6,443 nucleotides of DNA from Candidatus Ruminimicrobiellum caprinum. Lineage in GTDB: Bacteria; Elusimicrobiota; Endomicrobiia; Endomicrobiales; Endomicrobiaceae. Of this stretch, positions 1 to 4,682 are shown one piece after another (the first letter of the stretch is position 1; each line of letters begins with the position of its first letter). The notes below the pieces were generated by a model, which was given only the letters and a program-made list of their open reading frames with translations, was not told the DNA's origin and made no database searches. The stretch is taken from assembly GCA_017413305.1 (NCBI GenBank), contig JAFPUA010000147.1, positions 1 to 6,443 on the forward strand, in the 5' to 3' direction. A program made the translations under genes and the position numbers.

Positions 1-571
1 CGGGTTCTTTTGCGGCATTAATAATTCTTGTTGTTCCTTCCGCAAGCACGCTTGCGAGCAAAACATTTTCCGTGGCACCCACACTTGCAAAACGAAACTC
101 AATATCAGAACCTTTCAGTCTGCCATCGGTAGTAACATTAATATATCCCTCTTTTAATTCAATCTTTGCCCCCATTTTTTTAAAAGCATCAAGATGTATA
201 TCGATAGGTCTTGCCCCTATAGAACATCCTCCAGGAAGAGATACATTTACTTTTCCCAATCTTGCAATCAGCGGGCCCATAACAAGCACACTTGCACGCA
301 TTTTACGAACTAAATCGTAAGGAGCAATATGATTTAATTTAGACGATATTTCGCAGTTTACGGTATTTGCTTTTCTTGTAGTTTTTTTACCGATAAAGTT
401 TAAAAAGTCGACTGTGGTTTTAATATCTGCCAATACAGGAACATTTTTTATTTTACATTTGTCGTCGGTTAATAATGTCGCAAAAAGTATCGGGAGAGCC
501 GAATTTTTTGATCCTGAAACTTTGACCGTCCCGTGTAATGTATTTCCACCTTTAATTATTATCTTGTCCAT
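1..571 (-). CDS. murA: UDP-N-acetylglucosamine 1-carboxyvinyltransferase (MurA), N-terminal 190 residues
   Basis: MurA transfers the enolpyruvyl group of PEP to UDP-GlcNAc, the first committed step of peptidoglycan synthesis, in the cytoplasm. The reading frame starts at the ATG at 571-569, five bases after a GAGGT ribosome site, and runs off the left edge, leaving about 190 of the roughly 420 residues usual for the family. Visible signatures are the substrate-binding SGSKNSALPILFA segment with Lys22 and Asn23, the KMRAS segment with Arg92, and the active-site loop LPGGCSIGARP with the catalytic cysteine at residue 116. That cysteine is the PEP-reactive residue and the fosfomycin target in this family; Cys rather than Asp predicts a fosfomycin-sensitive enzyme. 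The fragment ends in the conserved GATEN...AEGTT...NAAKEP stretch. The gene has its own promoter downstream of the pilin terminator, so it is probably transcribed independently of the pilins. It looks intact as far as it is visible. Confidence 0.97.
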   Translation of the reverse strand, partial: MDKIIIKGGNTLHGTVKVSGSKNSALPILFATLLTDDKCKIKNVPVLADIKTTVDFLNFIGKKTTRKANTVNCEISSKLNHIAPYDLVRKMRASVLVMGPLIARLGKVNVSLPGGCSIGARPIDIHLDAFKKMGAKIELKEGYINVTTDGRLKGSDIEFRFASVGATENVLLASVLAEGTTRIINAAKEP

Positions 572-599
572 TATTACCTCTTTATAAAAGATATGGTGT

Positions 600-628
600 A
601 TTATAACAAATTTTAAAAATTTTATAAA
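600..628 (-). promoter_or_regulatory. murA promoter, extended -10 type
   Basis: Reading the minus strand, a perfect TATAAT lies at 605-600, preceded by TGT, which forms an extended -10 (TGnTATAAT). A weak -35 hexamer, TTTATA (628-623), lies 17 bases upstream and matches the consensus at four of six positions. The predicted start of transcription is about 20 bases before the murA ATG. The -35 directly abuts the U-tract of the pilin terminator, so the two units are packed back to back. Confidence 0.75.
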
Positions 629-629
629 G

Positions 630-666
630 AAAAAAGGGCAGAATTACTGTTATTGTAAAACTGCCC
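630..666 (-). terminator. Rho-independent terminator of the pilin operon
   Basis: On the minus strand a 6-bp stem (GGGCAG at 666-661 with CTGCCC at 641-636) is extended inward, after an AA/AA internal loop, by a 4-bp stem with a 7-nt loop. It is followed at once by six U residues (635-630). It lies about 60 bases after the stop codon of the second pilin and just before the murA promoter, where an operon terminator would be expected. Confidence 0.85.
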
Positions 667-669
667 CGT

Positions 670-694
670 CGAGATTTTGCTATGTTAAATCTCG
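670..694. other. Second hairpin in the pilin-murA gap
   Basis: CGAGATTT (670-677) and AAATCTCG (687-694) form a perfect 8-bp inverted repeat with a 9-nt loop, between the pilin stop codon and the main terminator. On the minus strand it would give the pilin mRNA a 3' stem-loop ahead of the terminator, perhaps protecting the end. On the plus strand it is followed by a short T-rich run and could act as a weak terminator. Which role it plays cannot be decided from the sequence. Confidence 0.5.
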
Positions 695-724
695 AATTTT
701 AATTATATATCATCAACTCTACTT

Positions 725-1189
725 TTAAAACCAGCTTGTATCTATATTAGAAGTAGTTTTACTCCCTAAAGTAATGTTATATTGTAAAAACAATATGTTA
801 TTTACTACTCCTAATCCTGCAGGTACATTTACTTGTGCCTGAAAAAAATATTGTAAATCATTACCAGAACCATGACCATAATGATTATACCCTGCGTTAA
901 ATAATGTAAAATATTTGTTTCCTCGTGCATCTATGCCTAAAACATCATCTTTACTATATGAACCATTACCAAATTTATGATAAGGTGTATAAAAATTTCC
1001 ATACTCATTATAATATTGAAGTTGAGCATCACGGATAGCAGCAAGTAAAACATATCCTTCTGATAATTTTGCTGTTGTTACATAGTCTTTGTATAATGGT
1101 CCAGAAATCATACTTAGTACCACAATAATAGCTATCGTGATTATCAATTCTACCAATGTAAATCCTAATATGTTTTTTATTTTTTTCAT
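725..1189 (-). CDS. Type IV pilin-like protein (prepilin), second of a tandem pair
   Basis: This 154-residue protein has a class III (prepilin) signal: a short basic leader, MKKIKNILG, cleaved before Phe, then FTLVE with the Glu5 typical of pilins and pseudopilins, and a hydrophobic helix to about residue 30 that anchors the protein and packs into the filament core. A prepilin peptidase would cleave and N-methylate it. The start chosen is the ATG at 1189, six bases after a GGAG ribosome site. The frame extends upstream to a TTG at 1201, but that TTG overlaps the ribosome site and is not a likely start. The protein is clearly paralogous to its upstream neighbour: both share the helix, the AK-SEGY-LL--IRDAQ-QY--EYG-F block and a VLGIDAR-NKYFT-F block. 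Its C-terminal domain is longer, with a Gly/His/Asn-rich insert. Whether it is a major pilin, a minor pilin or a type II secretion pseudopilin cannot be told, as no assembly genes are in the window. Confidence 0.9.
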   Translation of the reverse strand: MKKIKNILGFTLVELIITIAIIVVLSMISGPLYKDYVTTAKLSEGYVLLAAIRDAQLQYYNEYGNFYTPYHKFGNGSYSKDDVLGIDARGNKYFTLFNAGYNHYGHGSGNDLQYFFQAQVNVPAGLGVVNNILFLQYNITLGSKTTSNIDTSWF

Positions 1190-1224
1190 TTTTTTCTCCA
1201 ATGCATAAAGTTTTTATAAAATTT

Positions 1225-1620
1225 TTATTTAAAAACAACTCCTGTTGTGGCACTTAAATTATAAATTAAAGTTTTTATACCAAAATCCTTACTTGTTACA
1301 TATGCATTAAAATAATAACTATCGGCACCGTCTCCTGCACTAAAAAAAGTGAAATATTTATTGGCTCGAGCATCTATACCGAGAACAGTATCATTACATG
1401 TGTGACGAGAGTAAAAAAATCTTCCATATTCTGCTTTATACTGTTTTTGAGCATCGCGAATAGTACCTAATAAAATATAGCCTTCCGATATTTTTGCATT
1501 TTTTACATAACTCTTATAAATCGGTACGGATATTGACGATAGAACAATAATTATCGCAATTGTAATTACCAGTTCTACCAAGGTAAATCCTTTCTTTTTT
1601 TTGATTTTTGAGATTTTCAT
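1225..1620 (-). CDS. Type IV pilin-like protein (prepilin), first of a tandem pair
   Basis: This 131-residue protein starts at an ATG with a strong AGGAG site seven bases upstream. The leader MKISKIKKKKG is very basic and precedes the prepilin peptidase site G/FTLVE, followed by a hydrophobic helix to about residue 33 ending in SVPIYKSYV. The next segment (AKISEGYILLGTIRDAQKQY--EYG-F) is the usual amphipathic continuation of the pilin N-terminal helix. The C-terminal half contains VLGIDARANKYFTFF, shared with the neighbouring paralogue, and is short. A single Cys (in the HTCND segment) rules out an intramolecular disulfide of the classic pilin D-region. A 35-base gap separates it from the next pilin, with no terminator seen between them, so they are probably co-transcribed. 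It is the first gene after a long structured leader and is the gene that leader would control. Family assignment is secure; its exact filament role is unknown. Confidence 0.92.
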   Translation of the reverse strand: MKISKIKKKKGFTLVELVITIAIIIVLSSISVPIYKSYVKNAKISEGYILLGTIRDAQKQYKAEYGRFFYSRHTCNDTVLGIDARANKYFTFFSAGDGADSYYFNAYVTSKDFGIKTLIYNLSATTGVVFK

Positions 1621-1626
1621 AGCATT

Positions 1627-1668
1627 TCTCCTTTTTTGTTTTTTTGCCTTTGGAGATTTAAAAGGAGA
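1627..1668 (-). promoter_or_regulatory. Shine-Dalgarno-sequestering hairpin before the first pilin
   Basis: On the minus strand TCTCCTTTT (1668-1660) is perfectly complementary over 9 bp to AAAAGGAGA (1635-1627), which contains the ribosome binding site of the first pilin. The loop is 24 nt. Three more pairs (AGC with GCT, just before the ATG) are possible after a small bulge. A second TCTCC copy (minus strand, about 1656-1652) lies in the loop and could compete. Pairing would hide the ribosome site and reduce translation. This is a prediction from complementarity only. Confidence 0.5.
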
Positions 1669-1682
1669 GCTTTTTGGAAAGA

Positions 1683-1744
1683 TATAAAAACAATAACGGC
1701 TGTCTTAGTCGTGAAGAACCAACCCCACTGTACTAAAACAGCCG
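1683..1744 (-). terminator. Terminator-like hairpin (attenuator) inside the pilin leader
   Basis: On the minus strand CGGCTGTTTTAGT (1744-1732) pairs with ACTAAGACAGCCG (1709-1697) over 13 bp, including one U-G pair, around a 22-nt loop. It is followed by the U-rich run TTATTGTTTTTAT (1696-1684). The stem is GC-rich at its base in otherwise AT-rich DNA. It lies about 60 bases before the first pilin, so read-through would be needed for expression. It could equally be the 3' end of a free-standing small RNA. Confidence 0.65.
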
Positions 1745-1940
1745 CGGTTCACGAATATGCATAGCATACCCAGAGAACACTCGGGAATAAGACATGAAGT
1801 AGCGAACTTCATACCTTATCCCTATAAAACGATCTGTTTTTGGTTTGGTTCTTCCTTTTAATTTTCACAAAAAGGGGTGTCCTTTCGGACTCCAAAAACA
1901 TCATGATTAAGTTGTTAATTTTTAATTCTTACTACTTACA
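1683..1940 (-). ncRNA. Structured leader RNA of the pilin operon, unknown class
   Basis: Transcription from the promoter at 1947-1975 would start near 1940 and produce about 320 nt before the first pilin, with a possible end at the terminator-like hairpin. In order the RNA shows: a GNRA-capped hairpin (1893-1874, GTCC-GAAA-GGAC); a segment GAAGAACCAA (1854-1845); a long hairpin (1822-1783) with an 8-bp stem with one bulge, tandem G-U pairs and a 7-bp top; a second hairpin (1778-1747) with an outer GUUC/GAAC stem and an 8-bp inner stem; and the terminator hairpin, whose loop carries TTGGTTCTTC, fully complementary to the 1854-1845 segment. Five base pairs in these helices are G-U on the minus strand and would be A-C mismatches on the plus strand, which supports a minus-strand RNA. 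I compared it by eye with T-box, c-di-GMP, cobalamin, TPP, FMN, SRP, 6S and tmRNA signatures and found no convincing match. It may be a riboswitch, a protein-responsive attenuator or a small RNA. Confidence 0.6.
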
Positions 1941-1946
1941 ATGTCT

Positions 1947-1975
1947 ATTATAATTCAAAATGTTTGTATTGTCAA
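1947..1975 (-). promoter_or_regulatory. Consensus sigma70-type promoter for the pilin leader
   Basis: The minus strand has TTGACA at 1975-1970, a spacer of exactly 17 bases and TATAAT at 1952-1947, matching both consensus hexamers completely. Transcription should begin near 1940. Such a strong promoter so far ahead of the gene suggests that control is exerted after initiation, in the leader. Confidence 0.88.
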
Positions 1976-2035
1976 GAAAAAATTCTAAATATAGCAAAAA
2001 GGGAATATGTTTGAGAGCAGCCTGTAGCCGTCTAT

Positions 2036-2177
2036 GAGCGAACAATTTTTGAGACAAAAAAGTGATTAACGGCTAAAGTTTTTTTCCGTAGGGCACGCTT
2101 TTTGTTCGACGCTTTCCCGTGTTCATTAGTCCGTTAGGGAAAGCTAGTTAAGCGTAGGTCTCAAAAATTGGAGCGAA
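2036..2177. mobile_element. MITE-like non-autonomous element with terminal inverted repeats and 7-bp target duplication
   Basis: A 128-base segment (2043-2170) begins with CAATTTTTGAGAC and ends with its exact reverse complement GTCTCAAAAATTG. Directly outside each end is the same 7-mer GAGCGAA (2036-2042 and 2171-2177), as expected of a target site duplication left by a DDE-type transposase. The element has no reading frame of note, so it would have to be moved by a transposase elsewhere in the genome. Inside are a nested 6-bp stem (2095-2100 with 2150-2155) and an 8-bp stem (GCTTTCCC 2111-2118 with GGGAAAGC 2137-2144). It sits about 24 bases after the prmC stop codon. It could instead be a purely structural RNA element; only other genomic copies would settle this. 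Confidence 0.62.
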
Positions 2178-2200
2178 TGGCGATTGAGCAAACGAGAACA

Positions 2201-3052
2201 TTATTTCTCTTTTTGCGTCGATATTTGTAAGATTCTTGGTAGACCGGAGTAGTCTTTAATGATTTTTGTAGAACTGAAATTTTTAAATAGGCTTTCGATT
2301 TCTTTTGATAAATTTGCATTTAATTCCAAAAAAATTGCTCCGTTGTTGTTTAAATATTTTTTTGCATTTTCTGCTATCTGTTTGTAAAAGTATAGCCCGT
2401 TATCTTCGGCAGTAAGTGCAAGTTTGGGCTCAAAATATAATTCTTTTTCTAAAGTTTTATATTCCTTTTCTGTTACATACGGAGGATTGGACACTATTAT
2501 ATCAAATTTTTCATTAATACTCTCAAAAATATTACTTTGTACAAAATTTATTCTGTCGCTTACTTTGTTAAGCTCAGCATTTTCTTTTGCAATGTTTAAT
2601 GCTTTTTCGCTGATATCCGACGCTGTAACAGAAATATCTTTGTTGTATTTTGCAACAGATACGGCAATACATCCCGAACCTGTACATAAATCAAGAATAT
2701 TTTTACAATTGTTTTTCTTTATAAAATTATTTACGGTTTCAACTAAAATTTCAGTTTCCTGCCTGGGTATTAATACATCGGAAGAAACTTTAAATTTTAA
2801 TCCCATAAATTCTGTATTGCCTATTATATAGCTGACAGGTTCTCTGTTTGCTCTTCTTTCTAAATATTTTTGATACAAAGAATATTGCTTCGCTGTTAAA
2901 TTTTTTTCTCTTATCGTCGGTAAAACTTTTCTTTCTATATTTAAAACATCACATAACATAACTTCCGCATCAAGCTTAGCTTCCGTTATATTGTGTGATG
3001 TTAAAAACTTTTCCGCTATTTTTAATATTTCAAAAATATTAAATGTTGGCAT
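2201..3052 (-). CDS. prmC: Peptide chain release factor N5-glutamine methyltransferase (PrmC/HemK)
   Basis: PrmC uses S-adenosylmethionine to methylate the glutamine of the GGQ motif in release factors 1 and 2, raising termination efficiency in the cytoplasm. The 283-residue product has the expected length. The N-terminal helical release-factor-binding domain covers about residues 1-85 and ends in the conserved EPVSYIIG segment. It is followed by a Rossmann-type methyltransferase domain with the SAM-binding DLCTGSG motif (121-127) and the catalytic NPPY motif (189-192), which holds the target amide. The usual IPRPETE motif reads IPRQETE here (95-101), a small deviation next to the active site. 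The gene overlaps the end of prfA by 14 bases and has no clear ribosome site of its own, so translation is probably coupled to prfA, which encodes its substrate. The MITE-like element lies just downstream, and no classical terminator is evident before it. Confidence 0.97.
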   Translation of the reverse strand: MPTFNIFEILKIAEKFLTSHNITEAKLDAEVMLCDVLNIERKVLPTIREKNLTAKQYSLYQKYLERRANREPVSYIIGNTEFMGLKFKVSSDVLIPRQETEILVETVNNFIKKNNCKNILDLCTGSGCIAVSVAKYNKDISVTASDISEKALNIAKENAELNKVSDRINFVQSNIFESINEKFDIIVSNPPYVTEKEYKTLEKELYFEPKLALTAEDNGLYFYKQIAENAKKYLNNNGAIFLELNANLSKEIESLFKNFSSTKIIKDYSGLPRILQISTQKEK

Positions 3053-4106
3053 TTTTTAATTTTTCTTCATTTTCGCAAGATATAAGTTTTTCTATAAGTT
3101 CGGTCAAATCTCCGTCCATAACTTCTGTAATATTATATACGCTGAACCCTATTCTGTGATCTGTAATTCTGTTTTGAGGGAAATTATAAGTTCTTATTTT
3201 TTCTGATCTGTCACCGGAACCAACCTGCTGTTTCCTGTCACCGGAAATTTTCTTTTCCTGCTCAAGCATTTTTTCTTCATAAAGTTTTGCTCTTAATACT
3301 TTCATTGCTTTAGCTTTATTTTTTATCTGGCTTCTTTCATCTTGGCAAGAAACTACAAGTCCCGTAGGCAAATATGTTATTCTTATAGCGGAATCTGTTT
3401 TATTAACATGCTGTCCGCCTGCACCGCTGGATCTGTAAGTATCTATTCTTAAATCTTCAGGTTTTATTTCAACATCTACTTCTTCTGCTTCCGGAAGAAC
3501 TGCGACCGTTATTGCCGATGTGTGTACCCTGCCGGAGGCTTCGGTTTCCGGAACCCTTTGTACTCTGTGAGTTCCTCTTTCAAACTTAAAATATTTCCAT
3601 ACTTTGTTTCCTGATACGGAAAAGACAACTTCTTTATATCCGCCAAGACCGGTTGGATTGCTGTCTATAATTTCGTGTCTCCATCCTTTTCTTTCGATGA
3701 ATCTAGTATAAGCTCTGAATAAATCTCCAGCAAAAAGGGCAGCTTCTTCTCCTCCGGTTCCTGCTCTTATTTCTACGATAATATCTCTGTCTTCGTGCGG
3801 ATCTGGCGGAATAAGCATTAATCTTAATTCGTTTTCCATTGATTGCTGTTTGGCTATACTATCATCATATTCGGCAAAAGCCATTTCTCTCATTTCTTTA
3901 TCGTCAGAATTTTTTAATTCTTCAAGTCCTTTAATATCATCAAGAAGTTTAAAATATTCTTTTGACTTTTCAACAATCGGTCCCAAATAGGAATGTTCTT
4001 TTGATAATTTTCTATATTCTTCCTGGTTAGCTATTATATTTGCATCTCCGAGTTGTTTTTCGATTTCTTCAAATTTTTTATTTATTTCTTCGAGTTTTGT
4101 TCTCAT
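3039..4106 (-). CDS. prfA: Peptide chain release factor 1 (RF1)
   Basis: RF1 recognises the UAA and UAG stop codons in the ribosomal A site and triggers hydrolysis of peptidyl-tRNA. The 355-residue protein has the usual length. Domain 1 is a helical coiled region (about residues 1-100). The codon-recognition domain contains the PxT element as PET (186-188, in RVPETEASGR), which identifies RF1; RF2 would have SPF. The catalytic loop GAGGQHVNKTDSA has GGQ at residues 230-232, whose glutamine is the substrate of PrmC. The start is the ATG at 4106, seven bases after an AGGG ribosome site. It follows rpmE by 76 bases, with a terminator-like hairpin between, and overlaps prmC. The order rpmE-prfA-prmC is common in bacteria and fits a termination and ribosome operon. 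Confidence 0.98.
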   Translation of the reverse strand: MRTKLEEINKKFEEIEKQLGDANIIANQEEYRKLSKEHSYLGPIVEKSKEYFKLLDDIKGLEELKNSDDKEMREMAFAEYDDSIAKQQSMENELRLMLIPPDPHEDRDIIVEIRAGTGGEEAALFAGDLFRAYTRFIERKGWRHEIIDSNPTGLGGYKEVVFSVSGNKVWKYFKFERGTHRVQRVPETEASGRVHTSAITVAVLPEAEEVDVEIKPEDLRIDTYRSSGAGGQHVNKTDSAIRITYLPTGLVVSCQDERSQIKNKAKAMKVLRAKLYEEKMLEQEKKISGDRKQQVGSGDRSEKIRTYNFPQNRITDHRIGFSVYNITEVMDGDLTELIEKLISCENEEKLKNANI

Positions 4107-4119
4107 ATTTTTACCCTAC

Positions 4120-4166
4120 AAAAAAATATGACAGGAAATCATAACTGTTTGAATGATATTCCTGTC
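4120..4166 (-). terminator. Hairpin plus U-tract between rpmE and prfA
   Basis: On the minus strand the 8-bp stem GACAGGAA/TTCCTGTC (outer arms 4166-4159 and 4137-4130) continues, after one bulged base, into a 5-bp ATCAT/ATGAT stem with a 10-nt loop. It is followed by AUA and seven U residues (4126-4120). This has the form of an intrinsic terminator. As prfA and prmC have no other visible promoter, it probably gives partial termination, making more rpmE than prfA mRNA, or acts as an RNA processing site. Confidence 0.72.
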
Positions 4167-4182
4167 AATATTTTAAAAATGT

Positions 4183-4527
4183 TTATTTTTCTTTTTTAGC
4201 TGCGTCTTTCTTTGTGTCTTTTTTAACTTCTTTTTTTGCTCTTTTCGGAGTAGAGGTTAAAAGTTTGGAAACTTTTTTCGGTGTAGAAACTTTCTTTTCT
4301 TTTTTCTTTCTTACAACCGTTTTTCCCTCGGTAGCAATAAATCTCTTCTGGAATTTTTCTACTCTACCCGCAGAGTCGATAAGCTTCTGTTTTCCTGTGA
4401 AGAAAGGATGACAATTGGAACAAATTTCCAATTTTATTACCGGCTTTGTTGATCTGGTTTTAAATGTATAACCACAAGCACAAGTTACCGTTGATTCTAC
4501 ATATTTTGGGTGAATTCCTTCTTTCAT
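4183..4527 (-). CDS. rpmE: 50S ribosomal protein L31, zinc-binding type with long Lys-rich tail
   Basis: L31 is a small protein of the 50S subunit that helps bridge it to the 30S head. The core (about residues 1-68) closely follows the family: IHPKYVE, then the zinc ligands Cys16, Cys18, Cys36 and Cys39, the ICSNCHPFFTGKQK block, and GRVEKFQKRF. The four cysteines mark it as the C+ (zinc-containing) form. It is 114 residues long against about 70 for the E. coli protein. The extra 45 or so residues at the C terminus are rich in Lys, Thr, Ser and Ala, probably disordered, and likely to bind rRNA non-specifically. The start is the ATG at 4527, ten bases after an AGGAG ribosome site. It is the first gene of the rpmE-prfA-prmC operon and has a good promoter 50-80 bases upstream. 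Confidence 0.97.
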   Translation of the reverse strand: MKEGIHPKYVESTVTCACGYTFKTRSTKPVIKLEICSNCHPFFTGKQKLIDSAGRVEKFQKRFIATEGKTVVRKKKEKKVSTPKKVSKLLTSTPKRAKKEVKKDTKKDAAKKEK

Positions 4528-4578
4528 TTTCTTTTATCTCCTGTTTGTTATTAATTTTTTTATAAATTTTATCTGTGT

Positions 4579-4607
4579 ATTATGCAATTTTCTAAAATAT
4601 TTGTCAA
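4579..4607 (-). promoter_or_regulatory. Proximal promoter of rpmE-prfA-prmC
   Basis: On the minus strand a perfect -35 TTGACA (4607-4602) is followed, after exactly 17 bases, by CATAAT (4584-4579), five of six matches to TATAAT. The start point would be near 4572, giving a 5' leader of about 45 bases that carries the AGGAG site at 4542-4538. This is the most likely main promoter of the operon. Confidence 0.78.
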
Positions 4608-4609
4608 AC

Positions 4610-4649
4610 AAAAAAACGCTTAACAGAAACAACTTCAAGCTTAAATGCG
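4610..4649 (-). terminator. Terminator-like hairpin between two rpmE-directed promoters
   Basis: On the minus strand CGC and TTAA (4649-4641, with a 2-nt AT bulge between them) can pair with TTAAGCG (4623-4617). The stem is followed by seven U residues (4616-4610). The stem is weak, seven pairs with a bulge and a 17-nt loop. It falls within the first 40 or so bases of any transcript from the upstream promoter at 4654-4682, so it may attenuate that promoter. Confidence 0.45.
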
Positions 4650-4653
4650 TGAC

Positions 4654-4682
4654 ATTATAGCATAGAAAAGCTTTTTTATCAA
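4654..4682 (-). promoter_or_regulatory. Distal minus-strand promoter upstream of rpmE
   Basis: The minus strand has TTGATA (4682-4677), a 17-base spacer ending in TGC (an extended -10), and a perfect TATAAT (4659-4654). Transcription would begin near 4647 and run immediately into the hairpin at 4610-4649. It may supply a second, attenuated transcript to rpmE or a very short RNA. Confidence 0.65.

Noticed and set aside
72..320. Plus-strand reading frame of 82 codons
   Set aside because: It lies antisense within murA, whose catalytic motifs are clear on the other strand.
1190..1201. TTG start four codons upstream of the second pilin ATG
   Set aside because: The TTG forms part of the TTGGAG ribosome site. 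The ATG at 1189 has correct spacing from GGAG and gives a normal prepilin leader.
1029..1253. Minus-strand reading frame of 74 codons
   Set aside because: It overlaps both pilin genes out of frame and has no ribosome site or recognisable features.
1740..1760. T-box-like GTGAACCGCGG segment just before a terminator
   Set aside because: It lacks the TGGN bases that bind the tRNA end and the full AGGGTGG context, and the downstream gene is a pilin, not an amino acid or aminoacyl-tRNA gene.
1812..1907. A 31-codon reading frame in the pilin leader starting ATGATG
   Set aside because: There is no ribosome site before it, it runs through the strong hairpins, and its composition is that of structured RNA and not of a protein.
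1683..1940. c-di-GMP-I (GEMM) riboswitch, considered because the downstream genes are pilins
   Set aside because: The conserved GEMM core elements and the tetraloop-receptor arrangement are not present; only a generic GAAA-capped hairpin is seen.
1976..2035. Stretch between the pilin promoter and the MITE-like element
   Set aside because: I looked for a prmC terminator, a promoter or a small gene here and saw only a short AGCC-TGT-AGCC repeat that does not support a feature.
2424..2831. Plus-strand reading frame of 135 codons
   Set aside because: It is antisense to prmC, including its SAM-binding region; an apparent hydrophobic protein arises from the reverse reading of AT-rich coding DNA.
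4214..4411. Plus-strand reading frame of 65 codons, Phe-rich
   Set aside because: It is the antisense of the Lys-rich tail of L31, where AAA/AAG codons read as TTT/CTT.
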